DNA from: Hysterium pulicare CBS 123377
Taxonomy: Eukaryota > Ascomycota > Dothideomycetes > Hysteriales > Hysteriaceae
Assembly: GCA_000467715.1 (NCBI GenBank)
Contig: AJFK01000093.1
Coordinates: forward strand, 235,212 to 299,211
DNA length: 64,000 nt
Direction of reading: 5' to 3'
The position numbers and the translations under genes were made by a program. Shown here piece by piece: positions 1-11,400 of this stretch. Position 1 is the first letter of the stretch. Every line of letters begins with the position of its first letter. Below the pieces are notes generated by a model. It was not told the origin of the DNA, did no database searches, and saw nothing but the letters and a program-made list of their open reading frames with translations.

Positions 1-624
1 AGAGTGGAACAAACAAGTGCGAAAAGTACGTCTTCACTTCCCCTCACTTTTTTTCAACATTCCTCTTTGCCCTGGCGCTGATTCATATTGTAGTTTTTTC
101 CGTCAAGTAAAACATACTTAGTATCCGACCCGAACTCCTCACTCCACGAAGGCGACGTTATCCGTATCTCCTCCGGCTGGCGAACCTCCCGCAACATTCG
201 ACATGTCGTCTCCTCCATCATAGCACCGTTCGGTCCTCCAATCGACCAGCGGCCTCCAGTACCTACAGAAGAGGAAAGATTAGCAGAGCGTGAACGAGAA
301 CGGATGGAAAAGGACGTCAGGCGGGCAGCGAAAGGGAAGGAAGCGAGTATAACAAGACTAAAAGAGGCGGAAACGCAAGGGAAAGAGATACCGAGTTTAG
401 AACATGCGATGAGACATATCCGTGAAAGAGAGAGATTACAATTAGAAGAGGAGGCGAAGAAGGGTCCGCGTAAGGCGAAGCAGGTTAAAGGTGTGAAGGA
501 CGTGCTGGACTCGAGGGCGAAGAGGTTAGAGAAAGGGCAAACGATTGCGGAGAATGCTTCTAAGAGAGCTACTGCTCAATCAAAAGCGGAAAAGAAACAG
601 GCGGAGGCGGCGGCCCCAGCATGA
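1..624 (+). CDS. Mitochondrial small-subunit ribosomal protein uS17m (5' partial)
   Basis: Binds rRNA in the small subunit of the mitoribosome. Two exons are visible: the end of one at 2-25 and a last exon at 94-624; a phase-0 intron (gtacgt...tag) lies between, and the start is outside the window. Joining them gives EWNKQVRKFF followed by KTYLVSDPN and GDVIRISSGWR, the beta-barrel part of S17 proteins, then RHVVSSIIAPFG. After the PPVPTEEER segment comes a charged helical tail of about 110 residues rich in Lys, Glu and Arg. Such extensions are usual in fungal mitochondrial S17 and absent from bacterial S17, which is about 85 residues long. It converges on the Cdc7 gene. Confidence 0.85.
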
Positions 625-1036
625 TTGATGCCATGGCATGGTGGATGTATGATGTTTCGAAGGTCTACGAAGAGATTGAAGACTGTTGTATTATAAAGGT
701 ATACTTCAATGTAAATTAAGGACGTAGGCCACACAATGTTGCTTGCGGAACAATTGAAAGCATCGTTGCTGCGCAGCACTACTATTATATCATACGAAAG
801 TTAAAGGGTATCATAATAATACAACTGGCTCCAACACATGAATTAGAATCGGTCCAGAAATGCACTCCCCAAAGATCAATCCTCCCGCTCTTAGTAACCC
901 CAAACGCGTAACACCACCTATGCGTATCATAACCTAAAGGAACCTTTCCACCTCTGTACAGAACGCCGTTTGTGCCGCCAATGACAATGTCTCGTACCGT
1001 GAAATGCTTATAGTTATACAATGCTTCAGACCGTGA
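625..1036. other. Intergenic, between convergent genes; holds an in-frame extension of Cdc7
   Basis: 3' flanks of uS17m (+) and Cdc7 (-). On the minus strand, 785-1036 is open in the Cdc7 frame for 83 codons directly after the Cdc7 TAG stop and ends with TAA. It has no early ATG of its own. I call no separate gene; see the findings. Confidence 0.5.
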
Positions 1037-2561
1037 CTAAACAAGGTCAACCATATCCTCGTCAATCCCATCTTCTTCTCCTGCTCTTACGACGAAAGGA
1101 TGTTTGAGAGCCTCGTCGGCAGTGATTCGTTTGCTGGGTTCGCACTCCATCAATCTGTGTAAAAATTCCACCGCTTCTTTCTCTTCGCCACTAAGCTCGA
1201 TCTTCTTTCCGTTTTCGTCTTTTCCAGAACGGCTCGTACACCACAATATAATCTTCTCAAGGCTATGGCCGCTTTCACTATAGCTCGGGATGTTCGTCTC
1301 AAAAACTTGGCCGTGGAGAAGGGAAACCTCGCGAAGTTTCTTTCTGCCAAAGATGTTGGTGATCTCCAGGAGGGCATCAATATCGTCTGCGCTATGGAAG
1401 AAGGGAAATCGCCGAGAGAGCAGAGTCAGTAGGATGACGCCAGCACTCCACATGTCGATCGAGGTGTTTTGTTGCGTGCATTTAAGAAGGACTTCTGGTG
1501 CTCGAAATCCACGAGTTCCCGCACGATTGGCACGGCGACTTGACCTTGTATCGTTTTTTGGATAGCTTGACGGTTGATTTGACCCAGCGTTATGGCTCGC
1601 CGCATAGACACTATGCGTAATCCTATACCGACGTTCGTCATTTGGCAGTGTGCATGCACACTGGTGCCAATCCGTGCCTTCTCGCTCAGCCAAGCCGAAG
1701 TCTACAAGCACACCACGTGCCAGTAGCGGATTGTAGAGGAAGTTGGTTGGTTTTATATCGCGATGAAGAATATGATGCGCGTGTACTGAGCGTAAAGCGG
1801 TGAAGAGGCTCCGGAAATAAAGACGCATGTCAGAAATCGACATGTCTCGAAAGTACTCGCGAAAGTCGCGGTGTTGGAAGTATGGAAGGACGGCAATAAC
1901 CTGATCCTGGTGGCGAAACGCGGTAATGAGCGGGCATACCGAGTCGGAACTTTTCAAATCATGGAGGAGCTCGAGTTCGTTGAATATGCGGATAGGACTG
2001 CTCGTCACATATATCTTCTTAATCGCAACATACTTGGGCTTCCTTCTCGACGAATTGAAGGATCCTCTTTTGGATGCGGGAGACCATTTGCTGTATTCTT
2101 TCTCTTCGATATCCCATTCATTGTGGTACTTATCATATTGAAGGTCTTCAGCTTTGTATACAGTGGAGAAAGTTCCTATAATGTTTTGGTGAGTACGAAA
2201 CATCTCGTACCTGCATAAGACCAGCCAATGGACGTGACTTACCTTCTCCGATGCGGTTTATGAGTCGATAGCGTTTGGTAATCCCCAAAAAGCTATCCTC
2301 AAATCTTCGCATGTCCTCGGCCACGGAGTCTTCCACCTCTTCATCGCTGCTATCCTCCATAGTACGGCCACTCTCTTCCAATGGTCCCCTACTTTCGTCC
2401 AATGTTTCTTCGTCTTGGGACTCGTCTTTATGTATTATCAGCTCATCAGGTGGTTGTCTGAGCACTCTTGCTTTTCCCATGGCTATGCGATGCGACTCAG
2501 TTGGCGGTTTTCTTGGTTGCGATTCGACTATCACGTTGAGAGGGACATGGTGAGGGAGCAC
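1037..2561 (-). CDS. CDC7: Cdc7-type (DDK) serine/threonine kinase
   Basis: Catalytic subunit of the Dbf4-dependent kinase that fires replication origins by phosphorylating Mcm proteins. Exons 2561-2243 and 2175-1037 are joined in phase 1 (gtaagt...tatag) and give 485 residues. The junction restores the Gly-rich loop IGEGTFSTVYKA (near residues 104-115). Further visible are the VAIKK lysine (about 159), HRDIKPTNF with catalytic Asp about 246, DFGLAE at about 265, and TRGFRAPEV before the C lobe. The gap between DFG and APE is long, the kinase insert expected for Cdc7. The N-terminal 95 residues are acidic and Ser-rich. The gene is head to head with condensin Cnd1, 189 nt apart. The alternative acceptor (tatgcag, closer to the donor) would not restore the kinase loop. 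Confidence 0.9.
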
Positions 2562-2579
2562 CTCGGAAGGGAAACCAGT

Positions 2580-2736
2580 CGCGAAAACGTCACAAACAAC
2601 GCTATTCCGAATTGGGGCAATTCATCACAAACACAGCCGACGCGATTATGCGACATGCCACCTTGATCTCACGTCAAATCACCACAGAACACCGCGATAT
2701 CGTCTTCCTTTCTCTTTCCACACTTTCAGTTTCGCG
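2580..2736. promoter_or_regulatory. CGCGAAA (MBF/SBF/E2F-like) elements in the Cdc7-Cnd1 shared promoter
   Basis: CGCGAAAA reads on the plus strand at 2580-2587, 18 nt from the Cdc7 ATG. TTTCGCG at 2730-2736, preceded on its other strand by ACGCGAAA, lies 14 nt from the Cnd1 ATG. ACGCGA occurs again at about 2640. These match the CRCGAAA (SCB) and ACGCG (MCB) cores bound by G1/S transcription factors in yeasts. The match is seen; regulation is inferred. Confidence 0.4.
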
Positions 2737-2750
2737 TAATCCTCGTTATC

Positions 2751-5700
2751 ATGGATGAGCGTGTCAACTTTGACGTTAATGAATCCCTCAAATACTATCT
2801 ATCGGACCCAAGTTCAATAGCCACTCCTGAGGCGCCCTCAGAGCTGGTTGAATGCGAGCACGATCCGGAAGCTCTAACACCTGCATTGATAAACAGCGAG
2901 TTGAATCCTGTCGTCGATGCGGTTGCTGAGAGCCCGGACGCGATCGCTCGTACTTCTTATTTCGATACCTTGCAATTCCTTCTCAAGTGTGCACCCACTT
3001 TCCCTCAAGATGTACAGATCCATACCTCAGAACCTGACTGTGAACTCTTCCGCCGATCTAGGACTTCTTCTCAAATTCCTCCGGTTACCCTCAGCAAAAT
3101 CCTCGATCTCATTGTTTCCGCATTGTCTGCCCAAGCCGACGTCGCTCATTCAGATCTCGAAGCCGACGAGCAAGACACCTTACAACATCATAAGCAATTG
3201 CTGGAAATCTTTGGATTTCTGTTGCAATGGACCATTGCTGCAATCGAGACAAGGGCGGCCGAGAAGTCAGCTTCAGCACCAGCTGCAAGAGGTCGAGGAG
3301 GAAAGGGCGCAAAATCGAAGTCTGGCGCAAACAAAGAGGCCAACTGGGATGCGTCAGGGCAGCTACAGACGGCGCTCGATGTAATGAGCAAAGTGCTTAA
3401 ACTAAAGCTTGCAAGAATATTCGTGACCACTTCTGAGCGGGATACATTCATCAGTCTGTTCACACGGCCCGCTTATCTGATCTTAGAGAGCGAGGCTCGA
3501 GTCAAAAACACGGCCATTCGCATGCATGTTTTCAGGGTTCTCTGCATCTCGATAAAGCATCATGGACATGCATTTGGTAACGTCATCTAGAGGATATAAG
3601 TACATATTCTTTGCTAATTCGTGAGCTTAGGTGCGCAAACATCCATCATTCAGAATCTATCGTATTTTGAGCACTTGTCAGAACCTATGGCAGAATTCCT
3701 ACAGATTCTGGCAGAGCAATACGATTACCCCCAGCTCACTGAAGAAGTCTTAAGGTGCAAAAGCTTCTGTTCATGTACAACAAAATCATACTGACTTTTA
3801 GCAGGGAACTGAGCAATAAAGAGTTCAACAGCAACGATTTGAAAGGTCCCAAATCTGTCTCGACCTTCGTAATCAAAATTTCAGAACTTTCCCCCCGTCT
3901 TGTCATAAAGCAAATGACCCTATTAGCAAAATTTCTTGATAGCGAGGTAGCTCAGTATTCCGTGCTTGTATTCTTTATTTCTAGCTAAAATCTGGTTTAG
4001 TCATACACACTCCGTTGTGCCATTATCGAAGTTTGCGGAAACTTGATTACCATGTTGAGCAAGCAAGAGGGCGAAGAACGAAGCGAAAATCACAAAGGTC
4101 AAATGAATGCATTTTTCGATGTCCTGGAGGAAAGATTCCTTGATGTGAATCCCTATTGTCGGTGCCGTGCTATCCAAGTCTACGCCAAGCTCTGCGACCT
4201 GGACCAAAAGTTTCCAAAGCGTCGGCAAGCAGCTGCGGAGCTTGCAGCGAGGAGTCTCGAAGATAAGAGCAGCAATGTTCGACGAAATGCGATCAAACTT
4301 CTTGGGAAACTGGTGTCCACTCATCCATTCAGCGTCCTACACGGCGGACTGCTCGCGTTCAAAGACTGGAATGCTCGGCTGGAGACCGTTGATGCAGAGA
4401 TCAACGCCCTGAAACCGCCCGAAGCGCTCCAGGAGAAGCCTGCGACGGATGAACCTACTGTTGACGAAACCTTGTTAGCAGATGCGACCCAAACAGAACA
4501 TGCACCAGCTCCAGAACCCAAGCCAATGACGGACGAGGAGAAAGCTGCTGCTATCGAAAAGGCAGCCGCGGAAGCAGCGACGTCAGAGGCCATAAATAAA
4601 CTCCAGCTCACCCGTCGGTATTATATCGAGGCTCTGAAATTCATAGAGGTGGTTGATGAAGCTGCTCCGATCGTAGCTCAGCTCTTATCGTCCAAAAATA
4701 AGAGCGAGGTCATAGAAGCTATGGACTTCTTCGTGATTATCGACGCGTATAAGATCGAAAGCGCCCGCACAGGCATTCGACGAATGCTTCGCTTGATATG
4801 GACGAAAGGCAATAGCGATGAAGGCAAGGGTGTTCAAACGCACCTCATTGAGTGCTACAAGGGGCTCTTCTTTGATGCACCGGATTCTTTCACCGCAAAT
4901 GACGCTGCAAACTTTATCGCGAAGAACATGATTAGTCTAACCTTTGGTGTTACACCTGCGGAATTGACATCGCTGGAGCAGCTCTTAAGTACTATGATGA
5001 AACAGGAGCTGGTGAATGAGCTTGTCATTCAGAAACTGTGGCAGGTTTATGGAGTCCAGAAGAAAGAGATCTCGAAGAGCCAGCGTCGAGGAGCCATTAT
5101 CGTGTTAGGAATGCTTGCCCTCGCTGATCCCAGTATCGTTGTTAGAGAGATGGAGATCTGCTTGAGGATAGGTCTTGGTGAGCTTGGTCGACGAGATCTT
5201 GGGCTCGCCAGATATACCTGCATTGCTCTGCGACGAATCAGCGCACCTCCTGGAAAACAAGCTGCGGGATCCGCACCAGTGACAGTCAAGCTTCCTAACG
5301 ACCACGCGGTTCTGGTGAAGCTTGCCGCAATGACTGAAGTGGTGTCTGACAGTAAGGAATGGTTCGGTGTTGCTGAGCAGGCTATCGGTGCCATCTACGC
5401 ATTATCAAAGCATCCAGACATTCTATGCTCCGAGATTCTCAGAAGAAAGACGAAACATGTCTTTGCGCCCCAAGCACCGTCCAGGCCAACAACAAGTGAA
5501 GGAGAAGCAGAGACTAGTCAAATGCCATCTCCGCCCCCAGAAGAGGCCATCAAAGCCGATGAAAAGCCAGCGACAGCGAAGCAACGACCTGCTCTAGCTC
5601 TCTCTCAACTCCTCTTCATCGTGGGCCACGTCGCTATAAAACAAATTGTTCATCTTGAACTTACCGAACAAGAATTCAAACGTCGCAAGGCCGAAAAAGA

Positions 5701-6918
5701 AAAGAAAGCCACACCTTGCCAATCTATTGCGCCCTCGAATGCCTCTCCGACCAAGAAAAAGAAGAAGTCGGCTGGGAAAGAAGAGACTCCAGCCCCTGAA
5801 GAAGCGGACGAACTCGATCTCATGGCTGGAACGACTGAAGACGATTTCACAGAAGCGCTGGCACATATCAGAGAGCGCGAGCTCCTCTATGGTCCACAGT
5901 CTCTCCTCGCGAACTTTGGCCCACTCGTAGCAGATCTCTGTGCGAATAACACGACATATGCGGACCCCACTCTGCAAGCTCAAGCCGCTCTCTGTCTTGC
6001 TAAGCTCATGTGCGTGAGCTCAGAGTACTGCGAGCGAAATCTAGGTCTGCTCCTTACAATCCTTGAACGCAGTAAAGACGCCGTCGTGCGGAGCAATCTT
6101 GTCGTCGCTCTCGGCGACATGGCTGTCTGCTTCAATCATCTCATAGACGAGAACACCGACTTCCTCTACCGTCGCTTGAACGATGGCGATCCTTCTGTGA
6201 AACGAACTTGTCTCATGACTCTGACCTTCCTTATCCTAGCTGGTCAAGTCAAAGTCAAGGGACAGTTGGGCGAAATGGCGAAATGCCTGGAAGACAGTGA
6301 TAAGAAGATCGCAGACATGGCTCGCATGTTCTTCTCTGAACTTGCGACGAAGGATAATGCCGTTTACAACCAGTTCGTCGATATGTTTAGCGTGTTGAGC
6401 GCAGATACAGGATTGGACGAAGACGCGTTTAGGAGGATCCTCAAATTCTTGGCTGGGTTTATCGAAAAGGTATGTTCATTCTCTTGTTTTATTTGTTATA
6501 TTTCCATGACAGAGCATAGTTTTGCTTTGCCGAGTTTGCCGAAACTGGTAGCCGCTATTTTCTGACCCATGCATTTTCCCCAACATGAATATTACTACTA
6601 GAATATCCATGTTGGGGAAACTGTATTAGGAAATGGGGGCGGCCGTTATGGGTTAAGTGCTTATTGATCGCTTATCCCTCAGGTCTTGTTCAGTTTTCCT
6701 AGAACGATTCATTACCGTACGGTCATGTGCTAATGTACATGATACAGGACAAACATGCTAAACAGCTCGCTGCGAAGTTTGCGGCGAGGTTACCTAGAGC
6801 CGAGAACGAGAGGCAGTGGAACGATGTCGCCTTTGCTTTGGGCTTGCTGCAACACAAGGATGAAGAGATTCAGAAGTTGGTTGGAGAGGGTTTCAAGGTT
6901 GTCCAAGCTACTGCATAA
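2751..6918 (+). CDS. CND1: Condensin complex subunit 1 (Cnd1/Ycs4/CAP-D2)
   Basis: HEAT-repeat regulatory subunit of condensin, which compacts mitotic chromosomes together with the Smc2/Smc4 ATPases. Five exons (2751-3576, 3631-3754, 3805-3946, 4001-6469, 6748-6918) give 1,243 residues with all phases consistent. Typical segments are the N-terminal NESLKYYLSDP region, HEAT helices such as NVRRNAIKLLGKLV, the conserved EVIEAMDFFVIIDAYKIE block, and the Cnd1 domain with SNLVVALGDMAVCFNHLID and NDGDPSVKRTCLMTLTFLI. An acidic/Lys-rich disordered stretch lies around codons at 5500-5800. The last intron is 278 nt, far longer than the other three (50-54 nt), and carries a hairpin. Most of the protein is in one exon. 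Confidence 0.93.
6575..6620 (+). repeat. Inverted repeat in the last Cnd1 intron
   Basis: TTTCCCCAACATG...ATATT at 6575-6593 pairs with 6602-6620 over 19 positions with one mismatch (6588/6607), leaving an 8-nt loop. It sits near the middle of the 278-nt intron. Confidence 0.8.
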
Positions 6919-8492
6919 ATCTATCTGAACCCCGAATTGGATCATATTGGTGCCCTGACAATGGTCTGGCATGAGTGCTTGGATTGGCTTTGGAGTTTGT
7001 AATGACTGGTGTGAAAGGGACTTTGGTGTCGCAATGGAACTCTATTTCTGAGCATTATGCACCTGTTCTGTAGTAAATCGTAAATCTGCGTACACTTCAC
7101 TTCGCTTCACTTTCCTTATCGCGCTTCTGAACAGAAACCGGCCTTTACGTCTCAGTTTGACCTCTGAGTGACAGGATGATAGACGCAGACCGCCGAGGCA
7201 CACTTGTTTCTTAGTATGATTAGAATGAAGCCGAAGTAACGGCAAGCAAGCGCTCTGCAAAGTAGAAATCAGTAGCCGCAAGTGAAAATATCGTGGCCGC
7301 CAAGGGGCCTCGAAGTCGGATCGATGACATCCACGTGGTAGCTTCCAGGACTGGGTCGAGCTATAGTTCCGATCGGAACCTTAGTACTGTTGCCACTTGA
7401 AAGATCCTCGCATCAAACACTCGGCCTACGTAGTACGTGCTCCTATACTCATTACTCCCCGGACTGCAGTTCCCCGATTTTGATCTGTCCTCAAGTGGAC
7501 CCATCATTTCTCGCGCTTGTCTTATTGTGACGTCTCTTCCCTCGTAGTTCCATTCAGTCACGGAATCATTAGGATCAAGATCTACAGTAGCTGTTCAGGG
7601 GCTCAGGAGATCAACATCGATTTTAAATCACGAACAAAGTGCATTACAGTAGTTTCCGGAGCGGCGACCTGGCGCGTGGGTTTTAGGAGAATTAAATGAT
7701 GTAGTTACGCGTCCTACGAACTATCTCAGCGGCAGACAGAACCTTCAGCTGCAGCAAAAGATTTTCCGTCAACCAGGACGACGGGACAGTTGCTGAACCA
7801 TCACCGGGCTTGTGATAGCGGGCGGGAATCCAGCGCCACGAGATTTTCAGCCTTGTCGAACTCGATGAAGAGAACGATCAAGAACGCGATGCCAGTACTA
7901 ACAGAGACAAGTACAGAACTACGGCATGGTAGTATACAGACAAAGACGTCGGGAATGCCGCAAGCTTTCGCCAATTCCCCTTTGATTCGTGGATAAACCC
8001 CGGTCCGGTATCGGCGAATTAAGACTGATGCAAGTGCCGGTACCTTGCAGGTGTCAGAAACCGCTTTTGGATCCGAACGACCTCACGCCAACCGCGATAG
8101 CGCATGGACTGGACCTAATGCGGCTTCACGATCGGTTGCGGCTGGCTTTGAGCCGCGTTCTTGCGCAACGGAGATTCGGCCGACATCAGAGGTACTACGG
8201 AGATATATTCCCAAACGGTCTTCCGCGAGATCCATCCAGCAGCACGTCTTGTGGCCTGGAATGTTCCTGGGGCGAAATAAGATCTATTAGGACTAAACAA
8301 GCTATTGTGCTCCGATGCACATGGCAAAAAATCTAACCCGCAGCTGGGTTCTTCCAAGATCCAGGTTGGCGGGAAGATGATCAAGTATCTTCGGTAATGT
8401 TATAGGGATATATACTTTCACCCCTGGACCCCTGGGTAAATCAATCTTTTGGCCAAACAGTTTCAATTGTGGTACGAATCATCTGATTCACT
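6919..8492. other. Intergenic 1.57 kb upstream of the CE8 giant gene
   Basis: 3' flank of Cnd1 and promoter side of the CE8 gene. The ORFs here (the longest about 115 codons, at 7989-8336) show no family features and no plausible splicing partners. Nothing else is recognised apart from the TATA-like site near the end. Confidence 0.6.
8409..8414 (+). promoter_or_regulatory. TATATA box-like site of the CE8 gene
   Basis: TATATA 79 nt before the chosen ATG, followed by a C-rich stretch. Position and sequence fit a TATA element for an inducible secreted-enzyme gene; it is otherwise untested. Confidence 0.4.
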
Positions 8493-11400
8493 ATGCGGCT
8501 CCATGTCACTGCTGCAGCTGCGCTCTTTGGAGTCGCAGCTGCGCAATCAAGCACGCTGTCCACGCTGTCTTCTACTCCTGCATCTTCTTCCTCTACTCCT
8601 CTTGTTACTACGATCTCTTCTTCTCCTTCCGCTTCGTTATCTTCATCGACTGCACCGTCAGCATCAGGGAATGCTGTGACCGTAGCATTAGATGGCTCTG
8701 GACAATTCAGTGTCATTGAGGCTGCCATCTCCTATGCACAGAAAAGCGGCTTCCCTACTGTAACCATCAAAGCTGGGTTAGTGGAATTGGGTTCTTCCGC
8801 ATAAGACTGTTTCTGACTTGGATCTTAGTACATACTCACAAACCGCCACAATCCTTGCCACTCAAACCGTCACTGTCGTTGGCGAATCAGACTCTTCGGA
8901 TGATTATTCGCAGAACAAGGTCACTATTACTAACACTACTCTTCCTCTGAAGATTGGAACGTACTCTTTGAAGGGAGCAACTTTCAGGAATATCAATTTT
9001 GTCAACCCCAGCACGGCCGACTCTTCCAATGCAGTACAACTCAGCGGGACTGATCTCGCCTTCTACACCTGTCAGATCGTATCCGCCGGCGGACAGGCCA
9101 TATATGCAAATAACGGAATTGGTTTCATTACGAACTCTTACATCGAGGGGTCCACCAAACTGTTTGCAGGATACCCAACCCTATATGTGTACGATTCAGT
9201 CATCAGCGCGACTGCTGTGTCAAACACAATTATTGTATACACAAAGGGGCCAACATACTCGGTTAACTCACAAGTCTACAACTCGACCGTGGTATTTGAT
9301 TCATGCTCAATCACCCCTAAGTCGGGCTCCACCGCTTCCGGCGTGTATCTAGCAGCTCCGAACGCCAATGGATCCGTTGCCATCTGGCGAAATTGCAACC
9401 TTGCAAGTTACATCAGTAGCGCAGGTGTTCATTCAAGCTCGTCGAAGTATGCCTGCTTCTACGGTGAATTTGCGGACACCGGAGCAGGGAGTTATGCCAG
9501 CCAGGCAAGCTCTCGATCTATCTACGATGTCCTTCTTTCTGCCGATCAGCTCGGTTCGTTTTCTTTGAGCAACGTTTTTGGCAATTCAATGCCTCCTTAT
9601 GCCACCTCCAACACAGATTGGATCGATCAAAGTGTTGTACAGGCAATAGCTCAATCTGATGCTGCCCAGATTGCGTCAGCAAAAGGAAGCTCGAGTATCT
9701 CGAGTTCGAGTAGTACGACCTCAACCGCCACGTCAGTTTCCACCTCTTCGCCAAGCGCTTCCACGTCGGGAGTCACGACGACGACGCCGACCAGTGTTAG
9801 TTTGTCAAGCTCGAGCACAAGCATTTTAGTTTCATCCTCCGCGATTCCAAGTACAACTTCGTTGGTGGGAACAAGCACTAGCGTCGTGTCGTCAGTCTCG
9901 ACTGCTTCCGGCTCAGTCTCGACCATTTCCAGCTCGATTTCTTCCGGCTCAGTCTCATCTTCCACGATTTCTTCCGTGGCATCCTCGACATCAGGGTGCT
10001 CCCTCCCAAGCGGCGTTTCTTCGAGCGCTGTTGTCGTTGGCCCTGCAGGCTCATGCGCGCAGTACAATAGCATTTCTGACGCTCTTGGAAACTTTACATC
10101 ATCTGTTTCGGCCTACATATACGTTCTTGCGGGAACGTATACGGAACAAATTGTCACCAGCCGCACAGGCGCTACAGTTATTCGAGGAGAGAGTAGTAAC
10201 CTATTGAACCCAAACAGCAACAAGGTTACGGTCCAATTCTCAAGCGCGGTGGCATCTAATGCCGGTAGTTCTGAGCCATCAAGTGTGTTCCGATCAATGA
10301 CATCAAGCGCAAAGAACTATGCCTTCTATGGCATTAACTTCGAGAACACATACCCCTCAACTACCGGCTACATCGCAATCGCTATGGACATTAAAGCCCA
10401 GCAAGTAGGCTTTTATTCATGCACATTCAAATCTTCGCAAGGCACTTTGTTGGTCAACACCGGAACATTCTATTTCTCCAATTGCGTGATCTATGGAACC
10501 ACCGATTTTGTTTGGGGTTATGGTGGGGCATATTTCTATAATTCAAAGATTGTGAGCTTGAGTACGAGCGGAACTTCAACAATTGCCGCTCAGTACTATC
10601 CTGCAAGCAGTGGGCCATCACAGATCGTATTTGATACCTGTGCCATTGTCCCGTTCAGCTCCTCCGTGCCGCAGGGTTCCGTATATCTTGGACGAGACTA
10701 CACAACCAGCTCACGAGTTGCGGTGATAAATTCCTTCCTAGATGCTCACATAGCGTCAGTTGGTTGGTACCTGAAGAGCTCTACGACAAATGTCACTTTC
10801 GTGGAAGCGAACAATACTGGGCCAGGAGCTGCAACATCAGGCCGGATATCTGTAGTACTCACAGATGGTTCTGGATATTCCGCTGCCAATGTCCTTGGTT
10901 CCACTAGTTGGATAGACCAAAGCGCTGTAGCAGCATTCAGTGGGTTTCCAGATTCCGTGTACTCCGTCTCAACATCCAGTTCCGTTACGTCTTCTATCGG
11001 CTCTACCACGTCTTCTGTTGGCTCGGTCACGACCTCTGTGGGCTCGGTCACGTCTTCTGTCGCCTCTACAACTTCTTCATCTGCTGCTACATCTACTGCA
11101 ACGCTCATCGTCTCCACATCCCCAGGCGCCGGTGAATATCCAAATATCACCGCTGCCATAGCTGCACTTCCGAACGACTCGAAGCCCTACACGATCTTAG
11201 TACGTGCTGGTACTTACAACGAGCAGCTTTCGGTCACGAGAGCTGGGAAAGTGACCCTTCGTGGTGATACTGACTTCCCTAACGATTTCTCTCAAAACCA
11301 GGTATATAAAATCCAAAAGGGACCCCCGGGTTTCATGTTTTTGACTAATGTTTCTCTTCTAGGTCATTGTGACATTTTCGAGCGGTAGACTGACCAGTCT

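Noticed and set aside
7989-8336. 115-codon frame upstream of the CE8 gene
   Set aside because: No family features, no good start context, and overlapped by other equally long random frames.
9651-11159. Long minus-strand frames opposite the CE8 Ser/Thr linkers (Glu/Val-rich, up to 140 codons)
   Set aside because: They are the complement of Ser/Thr-rich codons, which rarely give stops; the plus strand has the domains and the splice phases.
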